Positions 1-5,511 of a stretch of 5,511 nt of DNA are shown piece after piece. The position numbers and the translations under genes are program-made. Below the pieces are notes generated by a model. It did not search any database, had not been told where the DNA came from, and saw only the letters and a program-made list of their open reading frames with translations. The DNA is from Deltaproteobacteria bacterium (GTDB taxonomy: Bacteria > Desulfobacterota > Dissulfuribacteria > Dissulfuribacterales > QOAL01). How positions within the stretch are numbered: position 1 is the first letter of the stretch; every line of letters begins with the position of its first letter. The stretch lies in assembly GCA_026988585.1 (NCBI GenBank), contig JALSKY010000276.1:1-5511 (forward strand), given 5' to 3'.

Positions 1-1
1 G

Positions 2-457
2 CTCCAGGGGGCACGGCTCACAACCTGGGAGCTGATGAAAGATGGTATCCCTGTAGTGTTGAATGTGGACAGCTCGTCTGGCTATTTAATGAGTCAGGGT
101 AGAGTAAAGGCGGTGGTAGTAGGTTCCGACAGGATTGCAGCAAATGGAGATGTGGCCAACAAGATAGGCACTTATAACCTGGCAGTTCTGGCAAGACATC
201 ACAATATCCCTTTTTTTGTTGCCGCTCCTGTATCCACCATTGATCCGGATGCGCCCAATGGCCGTGCCATTCCGGTTGAAGAGCGGGATGGTGCTGAGGT
301 GACTGATATATTCGGCAAGAGGGTTGCGCCTGCAGGAGTGAAGGTTACCAATCCTGTATTTGATGTAACCCCGGCAGATCTGGTAACCGCCATAATTACG
401 GAAAAAGGGGTATTGGTCTCTCCTTATGAGTCAGCCATCAGCTCCCTCTTCTCTTGA
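2..457 (+). CDS. mtnA: S-methyl-5-thioribose-1-phosphate isomerase (MtnA), C-terminal half, cut by the left edge
   Basis: MtnA converts 5-methylthioribose-1-phosphate to 5-methylthioribulose-1-phosphate in the cytoplasmic methionine salvage pathway. It belongs to the eIF2B-alpha/beta/delta-like fold. The reading frame is already open at base 2 and begins LQGARLTTWELM, a typical MtnA stretch, so the ATG at 35 is an internal methionine and not the start. About 151 residues are visible, against a usual family length near 340-350. Seen directly: SGYLMSQGRVKAVVVGSDRI followed by AANGD, which carries the conserved catalytic aspartate of the family (usually GADRIAANGD, here GSDRI); NKIGTYNLAVLARHHNIPFF; STIDPDAPNG; the IPVEERDGAEV segment; and the C-terminal NPVFDVTPADLVTAIITEKG signature. 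No frameshift or missing motif is seen in the visible part. The 3' end overlaps the following GAF gene by 32 bases in another frame, suggesting co-transcription. The catalytic cysteine lies upstream, outside the window. Identification is very secure; substrate specificity is from family knowledge. Confidence 0.96.
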   Translation, partial: LQGARLTTWELMKDGIPVVLNVDSSSGYLMSQGRVKAVVVGSDRIAANGDVANKIGTYNLAVLARHHNIPFFVAAPVSTIDPDAPNGRAIPVEERDGAEVTDIFGKRVAPAGVKVTNPVFDVTPADLVTAIITEKGVLVSPYESAISSLFS

Positions 458-1418
458 TGGATTTGTCGAGATGGTGGCCGATCTCCTGGATGCACATACG
501 GCTGCCCTTTTCCTGTCCGATAGAACAGATCACAGGTTTTTGGAACTCAGGGCATACCACAGCCTGAGTGATCACATAATGCCTTGGTCTGTAATCGAGA
601 GAGGGGAGGGGCTTGTTGGATGGGTATATAAGGAGCAGCGTCCTTTGCATGTCAACAGATTTGATCATGATTCTGCCACCTTGGGTATTTACAGTGAGGA
701 TGTTGGAATAAGGGCATTCCTCGCTGTTCCATTGCCTGATCGGCTTGGGGTACTGATGGTGGATACCCGGGATCGACATGGCTTCCCTGAAAAACTCCAG
801 CGGATCTTGGCAAGATTGTCTTGTCAGGGGGCTATGCTCATAAAGTCTGAAGCTGTGAGACAGCAGGCCCGTCTGTTCAGGGAATTGTTACAGTGGCAAA
901 AGGATTTTGTGTCAGGTGGTCTTGAATCCGGGGAGGCCTTCATGGCATTGCTTGGCTGCATGGAGATGGAACTGCTGCTTGTGACTCGGCACTGGAAACA
1001 GAGCAGGATCTATTCCATTACAGAGATTCATGGTGGTCCTGGAATGGAGACCCGGGGAAGAGGACTGCTCCAAAAGAGGTTTTCAATGGATAGCGGTCTT
1101 GCAGGCTGGATATTCAGGCATGGCAGAGAGATTGTTCTGGATCGTTTTGGCCGGGATAGCCAGGTCAGCTACCTGATTTACCCTGATGATGGCCTTGGTT
1201 CCGGAAATGTGGTTGTAGGGCTCTTTCTTGGCGGCGAAAGTTCCGGATCGAGAGATAATGCAGCAGATGGAGTGGTAAGCATGAGGCCTGATCATGCAGT
1301 AGTGCTCCGGGGGAGTCCTGATATCTGGTGGTGGCCCGAAGATATAGCAGCCATTATCAAACCCCTGGTTTGGCAGATACTGGACAGAGATACGCCGGGA
1401 GGTTTAGTAGCTTGTTGA
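426..1418 (+). CDS. Tandem GAF-domain protein, probable regulator or partner of the adjacent MreB homologue
   Basis: A 330-residue soluble protein with no signal peptide or membrane segment. Residues about 10-140 form a recognisable GAF domain: an N-terminal helix (LDGFVEMVADLLDAH), the AALFLSD strand, the GEGLVGWVYKEQRPLHVNRF centre, and AFLAVPLPDRLGVLMVD. Residues about 140-162 form a charged linker helix. Residues about 165-318 look like a second, degenerate GAF, because DSGLAGWIFRHGREIVLDRF at 222-241 lines up with residues 61-79 of the first, followed by a VVVGLFLGG strand. A polar insert (about 271-295) interrupts the second domain. GAF domains bind small molecules or mediate dimerisation; there is no attached kinase, cyclase or DNA-binding domain, so the output is unknown. 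The gene overlaps mtnA by 32 bases and the MreB gene by 7, implying translational coupling. The ATG at 426 keeps the whole first GAF helix; the alternative ATG at 471 would trim it, and neither has a strong ribosome site. Binding and function are inference. Confidence 0.85.
   Translation: MSQPSAPSSLDGFVEMVADLLDAHTAALFLSDRTDHRFLELRAYHSLSDHIMPWSVIERGEGLVGWVYKEQRPLHVNRFDHDSATLGIYSEDVGIRAFLAVPLPDRLGVLMVDTRDRHGFPEKLQRILARLSCQGAMLIKSEAVRQQARLFRELLQWQKDFVSGGLESGEAFMALLGCMEMELLLVTRHWKQSRIYSITEIHGGPGMETRGRGLLQKRFSMDSGLAGWIFRHGREIVLDRFGRDSQVSYLIYPDDGLGSGNVVVGLFLGGESSGSRDNAADGVVSMRPDHAVVLRGSPDIWWWPEDIAAIIKPLVWQILDRDTPGGLVAC
1397..1402 (+). promoter_or_regulatory. Strong Shine-Dalgarno site that decides the MreB start
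   Basis: GGGAGG lies inside the last codons of the GAF gene, nine bases before the TTG at 1412 and twelve before a second TTG at 1415. It is the best purine-rich ribosome site in this part of the window and fits a non-ATG start there. The upstream in-frame ATG at 1328 has no comparable site. Confidence 0.65.
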
Positions 1419-2437
1419 GAAGCCTGAGACAGAGATTGATTCGACAGGATATTGCAGTGGATCTCGGCACTGCCAATACACTGATCTATGTGGAAGGCAG
1501 AGGCATAGTGCTGGATGAGCCTACTGTTATTGCCATGGATAATCATGGGGAGGTGGTGCGTTACGGCCAGAGGGCCAAGGAGTTTCTGGGAAAAAGCCCT
1601 CCAAACCTCCAAGTCATAAGGCCCATGAAAGAGGGCGTTATCCGTGATTTTTCAGCTATTACCAAGTTTATTCATTGCTGTCTTAGGGATGCCGCCCAGG
1701 GAAGACGTCCTCTATCACCACGGGTGATAGTGTGCGTTCCATCACAGATAACAGTCGTAGAGAAACGGGCAGTAATGGATGCAGTGAAGAGTGCCGGCTA
1801 TTCCAAGGTCTTTTTGATAGATGAGGTTATGGCTGCTGCCATTGGATGTGGAACAGATCTGGTGGATTCCAAACCGGTAATGGTGGTGGATATTGGCGGC
1901 GGTACTACAGAGATGGCAGTCATTTCTGAAATGGCCTATCTCTGCTGTCGTTCAAGGAGAATCGCCGGAACAGATATGGATGAAGCAATAGAATCCTGGC
2001 TCAGAAGAGAGTATGGCATCTGGATAGGGCCTAATAGTGCTGAGAGGCTTAAATGGGAACATGGAGCAGTAGCAAGGGATCTCATAGATAAAAAAACTGT
2101 AGAGATCGCAGGCAAAGACCTGGATAGCAGAAGGCCTGCACGCTGCACTATAGATCTTCATGGCCTGGTGGATACTCTGGTCCCCTATGCAGAGATCATT
2201 GCCGAAGAGATCAATGAGGCCATCCTGAACCTTGAGCCTGGAGTGCGCGAATCTATTGAAAGAGAGGGTGTCTTGCTTACTGGTGGCAGCAGTCTGTTGA
2301 GGGGGCTGAGGCAATATCTCCAGGAAAAGACAGGGCTTTCCATGAATCAGCCGCCATCTCCGCTGACCACTGTTATAACAGGGGCAGGGAAGGCAATGGA
2401 GGATTTTCAGCAGATGAGACCGGTTTTTGTCAACTGA
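1412..2437 (+). CDS. mreB: MreB-family actin homologue (rod shape-determining protein), divergent member with TTG start
   Basis: MreB polymerises with ATP into membrane-bound filaments that direct cell-wall synthesis. Seen from the TTG at 1412 (341 residues, the usual MreB length of about 335-350): a basic amphipathic N-terminus (LLRSLRQRLIRQ) like the membrane-binding helix of Gram-negative MreB; phosphate-1 motif DLGTANTL at 17-24; VPSQITVVEKRA at about 109-120; LIDEVMAAAIG at 135-145; phosphate-2 motif VVDIGGGTTE at 158-167; IAGTDMDEAI at about 184-193; and adenosine motif LLTGGSSLLRGL at about 288-299. By alignment with Caulobacter MreB, the hydrolysis residues correspond to E138 and T165 and are kept. 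Odd points: the usual EEPMAAAIG reads DEVMAAAIG, and the IKIEIGSA region reads LKWEHGAV, so this is probably a paralogue and not the main MreB. It is not followed by mreC or mreD. An ATG at 1328 would add 28 residues lacking family similarity and overlap the GAF gene by 91 bases. Family call is secure; paralogue status is inference. Confidence 0.93.
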   Translation: MLRSLRQRLIRQDIAVDLGTANTLIYVEGRGIVLDEPTVIAMDNHGEVVRYGQRAKEFLGKSPPNLQVIRPMKEGVIRDFSAITKFIHCCLRDAAQGRRPLSPRVIVCVPSQITVVEKRAVMDAVKSAGYSKVFLIDEVMAAAIGCGTDLVDSKPVMVVDIGGGTTEMAVISEMAYLCCRSRRIAGTDMDEAIESWLRREYGIWIGPNSAERLKWEHGAVARDLIDKKTVEIAGKDLDSRRPARCTIDLHGLVDTLVPYAEIIAEEINEAILNLEPGVRESIEREGVLLTGGSSLLRGLRQYLQEKTGLSMNQPPSPLTTVITGAGKAMEDFQQMRPVFVN

Positions 2438-2482
2438 GTTCAAATCCTCTCTGACAAATATCTTTTGACCAGGAATAAGGAA
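2438..2482 (+). other. Short intergenic gap between the MreB homologue and GT2
   Basis: Forty-five AT-leaning bases. No stem-loop followed by a T-run is visible, so there is no intrinsic terminator, and transcription may continue from the MreB gene into GT2. The only signal seen is the AGGAA ribosome site at its right end. Confidence 0.5.
2471..2475 (+). promoter_or_regulatory. Ribosome site supporting the GT2 start at 2483
   Basis: AGGAA lies seven bases before the ATG at 2483. The TTG at 2465, which would extend the frame by six residues, overlaps this area and has no purine-rich sequence ahead of it. An ATG at 2498 has GGAG nine bases upstream, so it remains a possible second choice. Confidence 0.5.
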
Positions 2483-3478
2483 ATGGAGACGGATAAGATG
2501 AAGGGGAATCATGGAGATGGCACCAGGCAGGATGATATGCCAGAGGTTTCAGTGGTGGTGCCGCTCTATAACGAAAGGGAAAACGTAGAGGAGCTTGGAT
2601 CCAGAATACTCTCGGTCATGCGGCAAAAAGGGTTCAGCTTTGAGCTGATTCTTGTGGATGACGGCAGCAGTGATGGCACTGATGAACTGTTGCGCCGCCT
2701 TGCTGCAGCAGAACCTGAGATAAAGGCAATTATATTCCGCCGGAATTTTGGACAGAGTGCTGCCATGACGGCCGGTTTTCAACATGCCAGGGGAGATATA
2801 GTGGTAACCCTGGATGGTGATCTACAGAACGATCCTGATGATATCCCCAGGATAGTGGAAAAGCTCAGGGAGGGATATGATGTGGTCTGTGGATGGAGGC
2901 GGGACAGGAAGGATCCCTTTATATCCAGGAAGCTGCCTTCAAAAATAGCAAACTGGTTAATTGGCTGGGCTACTGGTGTGCAGATGCACGATTATGGTTG
3001 TTCCCTGAAGGCATACAGGAAAGAGATCGTGGAAGATATGATCCTTTACGGGGAACTGCACAGGTTCATACCGGTGTTGGCCAACCTCAAGGGAGCAAGG
3101 TTTGCAGAGATCGTGGTGAAGCACCATCCCAGGATCAGAGGCAAGAGTAAATATGGTATTGGCAGGACATTCCGGGTGATTCTCGACCTTATGCTCATGA
3201 TATTTTTTCAGAAATTTGCTACCAGGCCCCTTCAGTTTTTTGGGCTCAGCGGAGGCCTCTTGTTTCTTTCCGGCTTTTTTATTGAACTCTATCTGACCAT
3301 GCAGAAACTCCTCTTTCATGAGCACATAGGTAACCGTCCCCTGCTCCTTTTGGGCATGCTTCTTATGATTACAGGTGTTATCCTCCTGGGCATTGGTTTG
3401 CTGGCTGAACTGGTGATACGAACCTACTATGAGTCCAGCGGCAAGCGGATCTATGCCGTACGGGAAATAGTTGAATGA
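2483..3478 (+). CDS. Family 2 glycosyltransferase, DPM1/ArnC/GtrB-like polyprenyl-phosphate sugar transferase
   Basis: Likely transfers a sugar from a nucleotide-sugar donor to undecaprenyl phosphate on the cytoplasmic face of the inner membrane. The protein has 331 residues from the ATG at 2483. Seen: a polar, poorly conserved leader; GT-A nucleotide-binding start VSVVVPLYNE at 22-31; VDDGSSDGT at 58-66; RRNFGQSAAMTAGF at about 86-99; the metal-binding LDGDLQNDP at about 110-118 (commonly DADLQDPP); HDYGCSLKAYR at 169-179; and the basic HHPRIRGKSKYG loop at about 214-225, typical of DPM1-like bacterial enzymes. Two hydrophobic spans follow, about 250-270 and 284-310, matching the two C-terminal membrane helices of ArnC/GtrB. 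No truncation is seen. Its stop overlaps the next start (ATGA), so the two are probably coupled. The sugar cannot be read from the sequence: glucose, mannose, aminoarabinose and others are all possible. Family call is secure; acceptor undecaprenyl phosphate is inference from the family. Confidence 0.93.
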   Translation: METDKMKGNHGDGTRQDDMPEVSVVVPLYNERENVEELGSRILSVMRQKGFSFELILVDDGSSDGTDELLRRLAAAEPEIKAIIFRRNFGQSAAMTAGFQHARGDIVVTLDGDLQNDPDDIPRIVEKLREGYDVVCGWRRDRKDPFISRKLPSKIANWLIGWATGVQMHDYGCSLKAYRKEIVEDMILYGELHRFIPVLANLKGARFAEIVVKHHPRIRGKSKYGIGRTFRVILDLMLMIFFQKFATRPLQFFGLSGGLLFLSGFFIELYLTMQKLLFHEHIGNRPLLLLGMLLMITGVILLGIGLLAELVIRTYYESSGKRIYAVREIVE

Positions 3479-4458
3479 CTCCGCAGTTGAGAAAATATCT
3501 GAAATTCCTGTTGAGGTTTGCTGTCAGTTGCGGCCTGTTGTTCTGGCTTTTTTCATCGGTTGAGCTCACTGAGATAATTCGTGGATTCAAGGTGATGCCC
3601 ATATGGGCATGGGTAGCGGCAATTGCCCTCTATCTCCTGTCACAGATACTCAGTTCTATTAGGTGGGCGGTTATCTGCAAGGCGCTGGGGTTTGAAAAAA
3701 GGCTGCTCGACTATTTCAGGTATTACTTTGTTGGAATGTTTTTCAATCTGTTCATGCCCACCTCTATCGGTGGAGATCTGATGAAGATATGGTTTCTGGC
3801 AGGGAAAGAGCCATTGAAACTCAGGGCATCCTATTCGGTCTTGGCAGACCGGGCTTTTGGCTTTCTTGCCATGTTTACCCTGGCATCGGCAGTGCTTGCT
3901 CTATGGCCTGATCTCCTGCCTGCCTGGCTTGGTTGGGTTGTCTTTGGAGTATATGGAGTAATGGTTTCAGGGGTGCTGCTCTTTCCTCTGTTTTTCAGAC
4001 AGATCTCCCTGTTCTGTTCTAACTTGCAGCTTTCCCTGGCAAGACGGCTTGCTTCTCCGGTGATACTCTCTTTTTGGCGCTGTCCTGGAGCATCTTGCCA
4101 GGCCTTCGGGTTATCTCTGCTCCTGCAGTTCTGCTGCATGGCCTCTGTGGCAGTGCTGGCAACCGGATTTTCTGCAGGCGGATTGCCCATGGATATTCCC
4201 TCCCGTTTCTTTTTCGTGGCGTTTCCTCTCGTGGCCGTGATAATGGTTCTGCCTGTGAGTATCAGCGGTTTTGGCGTACGGGAAGGGGGATTTGTCTATC
4301 TTCTTGGGCTAAAGGGTGTGCCCCAGGAGGTTGCCATATCCCTCAGTCTTGCCTTTTTTGGGATACAGGCAGCTACCTCTCTGATCGGCGGGATTATCTA
4401 TGTAACCGGTATGCACAGGGCAGAAATACCAGTAGAGAATGAAGTTGTTGAAATCTGA
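3475..4458 (+). CDS. Polytopic membrane protein of the UPF0104 / lysylphosphatidylglycerol synthase TM-region family (flippase-like)
   Basis: A 327-residue inner-membrane protein with about seven or eight hydrophobic spans, near residues 11-28, 43-62, 83-95, 127-144, 151-172, 209-230, 245-263 and 285-311. Family hallmarks are visible: SIRW near 61-64; NLFMPTSIGGDLMKIWFL at 91-108; ADRAFGF at 124-130; and VSISGFGVREGG at 261-272. There is no soluble MprF-type lysyltransferase domain, so this is the stand-alone membrane form. Members with this layout are often found beside glycosyltransferases, and the MprF membrane part flips lipids, so a role in moving or presenting a lipid-linked sugar is reasonable but unproved. 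The ATG at 3475 overlaps the GT2 stop by four bases (ATGA), with GGGA nine bases upstream, a typical coupled start. The gene is complete. Family call is secure; the transported substrate is unknown. Confidence 0.88.
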   Translation: MTPQLRKYLKFLLRFAVSCGLLFWLFSSVELTEIIRGFKVMPIWAWVAAIALYLLSQILSSIRWAVICKALGFEKRLLDYFRYYFVGMFFNLFMPTSIGGDLMKIWFLAGKEPLKLRASYSVLADRAFGFLAMFTLASAVLALWPDLLPAWLGWVVFGVYGVMVSGVLLFPLFFRQISLFCSNLQLSLARRLASPVILSFWRCPGASCQAFGLSLLLQFCCMASVAVLATGFSAGGLPMDIPSRFFFVAFPLVAVIMVLPVSISGFGVREGGFVYLLGLKGVPQEVAISLSLAFFGIQAATSLIGGIIYVTGMHRAEIPVENEVVEI

Positions 4459-4476
4459 TATTCTGATTTATACCAT
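4448..4476 (+). promoter_or_regulatory. Weak candidate sigma-70 promoter before the GT39 gene
   Basis: TTGAAA at 4448-4453 matches the -35 consensus at five of six positions. TACCAT at 4471-4476 matches the -10 at four of six, with a 17-base spacer. TATACC at 4469-4474 is an alternative with a 15-base spacer. The -35 lies in the end of the preceding gene, so this could be chance; simple read-through from upstream is equally possible. Confidence 0.2.
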
Positions 4477-4500
4477 CCCATTTTGAAAACAGGCAGAGTT
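4459..4500 (+). other. Short intergenic gap before the GT39 gene
   Basis: Forty-two AT-rich bases between the UPF0104 stop and the GT39 ATG. No hairpin with a T-run is visible. It holds the -10 part of a weak possible promoter and a modest AGG ribosome site at 4491-4493. Confidence 0.5.
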
Positions 4501-5511
4501 ATGAATGAATTCAGTAAATCCTGGGCCGATCCCTGGCGAATAACCCTCTTCTTTCTCATAGCCTTTGGAATCAGGTTTCTGTTCCTGGTATTCAGTCCTT
4601 ATGATCTCTCTCCTGATGAGGCCTATTACTGGGACTGGTCCCGCAGGCTGGACTGGTGTTACTACAGCAAGCCTCCAATGGTCGCCTGGCTCATGGCCCT
4701 CTCCACCTTTTTTTGGGGAGACACCGAGTTTGGGGTCAGGTTTCCAGCCATGTTTTTGTCCAACATGACACTGCTCTTCCTGTTCATGACTGCATCGTAT
4801 CTTGCCGGGGGCAGGGCAGGGTTGATGGCTGCTGCCCTGGTCTTTGCCTCTATTGGCGGGGCGGTTTCCAGCTATATAATGACCATAGATGCGCCTCTTC
4901 TCTTCTTTTGGAGTGTTGCTCTCTATGCATTGGTGCGAGCTATCTGTCCTGGAATGGGAGCATCAGGCTCGAACAATGACGGTGCGGTTTGGTGGATAAT
5001 GGCAGCAGTAGCAACCGGGCTGGGGCTCCTGAGCAAGCAGACCATGATTGCACTTCCTGCCGCTCTGTTTCTATTTCTGTTGTTTTCTCCTGGAAAGAGA
5101 TATCTTCTCAGGACCGGCTCTCCATGGCTCTATCTGCTGTTGAGTCTTCTGTTTTTGCTGCCGCTGGTAGTCTGGAACATGCATCACGGCTGGATAACCC
5201 TGGAGCATACTGCGCACCATTTTCATTCCGGTTCCGGGGCGGAGAAGTGGTTTTTCAACCTGAAGACCTTTGGAGAGTTCTTTGGTGCGCAACTGGGGAT
5301 TGCCAATCCGGTAGCCTTCATTTTGCTGTTGCTATCCCTGGTCTTGATCCTGCCTGGCTGTATTCGCCAGAGGACAAAAGATGGGGGAGAAAAGTGGGGA
5401 AGAGAGTGTTGGACAGCCTGTTTTCTCCTGTTTGCTGGTCCTCTTTTGCTCTTTTTGGTAATGCTGCTCAGCCTGAAGCAGAGAGTGAATGCGAACTGGC
5501 CGGCGCCTTTC
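4501..5511 (+). CDS. GT39/ArnT-like polyprenyl-phosphate-sugar transferase (PMT_2 family), cut by the right edge
   Basis: An uninterrupted frame of 337 codons from the ATG at 4501 to the window end, with no stop reached. The family (ArnT, protein O-mannosyltransferases) transfers a sugar from a polyprenyl-phosphate carrier to a lipid or protein acceptor on the outer face of the inner membrane. Seen: a first membrane span at about 12-31; the first periplasmic loop motif SPDEAYYWDWSRRLDW at 37-52 with the acidic pair D39/E40 expected at the catalytic site; YYSKPPMVAWL at 54-64; the second acidic motif TIDAPLLFFW at 128-137 with D130; GLLSKQT at 175-181; WNMHHGW at 225-231; and KQRVNANWPAPF at 326-337. 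Several hydrophobic spans follow, near 84-101, 131-147, 163-178, 182-196, 208-226, 270-286 and 307-324. Full-length relatives are about 500-550 residues, so roughly two thirds is visible. An AGG at 4491 gives a modest ribosome site. The acceptor cannot be identified. It pairs naturally with the upstream GT2. Confidence 0.92.
   Translation, partial: MNEFSKSWADPWRITLFFLIAFGIRFLFLVFSPYDLSPDEAYYWDWSRRLDWCYYSKPPMVAWLMALSTFFWGDTEFGVRFPAMFLSNMTLLFLFMTASYLAGGRAGLMAAALVFASIGGAVSSYIMTIDAPLLFFWSVALYALVRAICPGMGASGSNNDGAVWWIMAAVATGLGLLSKQTMIALPAALFLFLLFSPGKRYLLRTGSPWLYLLLSLLFLLPLVVWNMHHGWITLEHTAHHFHSGSGAEKWFFNLKTFGEFFGAQLGIANPVAFILLLLSLVLILPGCIRQRTKDGGEKWGRECWTACFLLFAGPLLLFLVMLLSLKQRVNANWPAPF

Noticed and set aside
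1328..1411. N-terminal extension of the MreB homologue from ATG 1328
   Set aside because: The 28 added residues lack MreB similarity, no ribosome site precedes that ATG, and it would overlap the GAF gene by 91 bases; TTG 1412 fits better.
2465..2500. TTGACC at 2465-2470 as a -35 box for a promoter ahead of GT2
   Set aside because: The nearest -10-like sequence (GATAAG at 2492-2497) is 21 bases away and lies inside the coding region; no good hexamer sits at 16-18 bases.
2957..3325. Minus-strand open frame of 122 codons within GT2
   Set aside because: It lies entirely antisense to a well-supported glycosyltransferase and shows no recognisable domain; the same applies to the other antisense frames at 438-779, 1292-1612, 1952-2512 and 3831-4190.
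4565..4979. Two short plus-strand frames (4565-4768 and 4656-4979)
   Set aside because: They are out-of-frame shadows of the GT39 gene, whose own frame is open from 4501 to the window end with clear family motifs.
1..5511. CRISPR array, transfer RNA, insertion sequence, or toxin-antitoxin pair
   Set aside because: No repeated spacer pattern, cloverleaf, terminal inverted repeats, transposase motifs or pair of small genes was seen; coding genes fill nearly all of the window.

Overview
The window is a densely packed, single-strand (+) stretch of a bacterial chromosome. It carries the 3' half of a methionine-salvage gene (mtnA), a tandem-GAF protein, a divergent MreB-family actin homologue, and three membrane-associated genes that look like a polyprenyl-phosphate-sugar pathway. 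These three are a DPM1/ArnC-like family 2 glycosyltransferase, a UPF0104/LPG-synthase-TM-type membrane protein, and a GT39/ArnT-like transferase that runs off the right edge. No RNA gene, mobile element, CRISPR array or long non-coding stretch is visible. The largest gaps are about 45 and 42 bases. The MreB homologue and the lipid-linked sugar genes suggest a Gram-negative bacterium. A Desulfobacterota (deltaproteobacterial) origin is a guess from general feel of the proteins, not something proved here.

Layout: 2-457 mtnA (5'-truncated); 426-1418 GAF protein, overlapping mtnA by 32 bases; 1412-2437 MreB homologue, most likely starting at a TTG codon behind a strong GGGAGG ribosome site and overlapping the GAF gene by 7 bases; a 45-base gap; 2483-3478 GT2; 3475-4458 UPF0104-type membrane protein, joined to GT2 by a 4-base ATGA overlap; a 42-base gap; 4501-5511+ GT39 transferase, open at the window end with no internal stop.

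How the genes may work together (inference): mtnA, GAF and mreB are overlapped and probably translationally coupled, so a small-molecule-sensing or protein-binding GAF protein is made together with an MreB-like filament protein. The canonical mreC/mreD partners do not follow. The next three genes could instead make a sugar-polyprenyl-phosphate on the inner leaflet (GT2), move it or assist it across the membrane (UPF0104), and transfer the sugar to an envelope acceptor on the outer face (GT39). This parallels the roles of ArnC, ArnE/F and ArnT. The most notable features are the GAF-MreB pairing away from mreCD and the three-gene sugar cassette with a UPF0104 protein where a small flippase would be expected. 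Neither can be called a new system from sequence alone.
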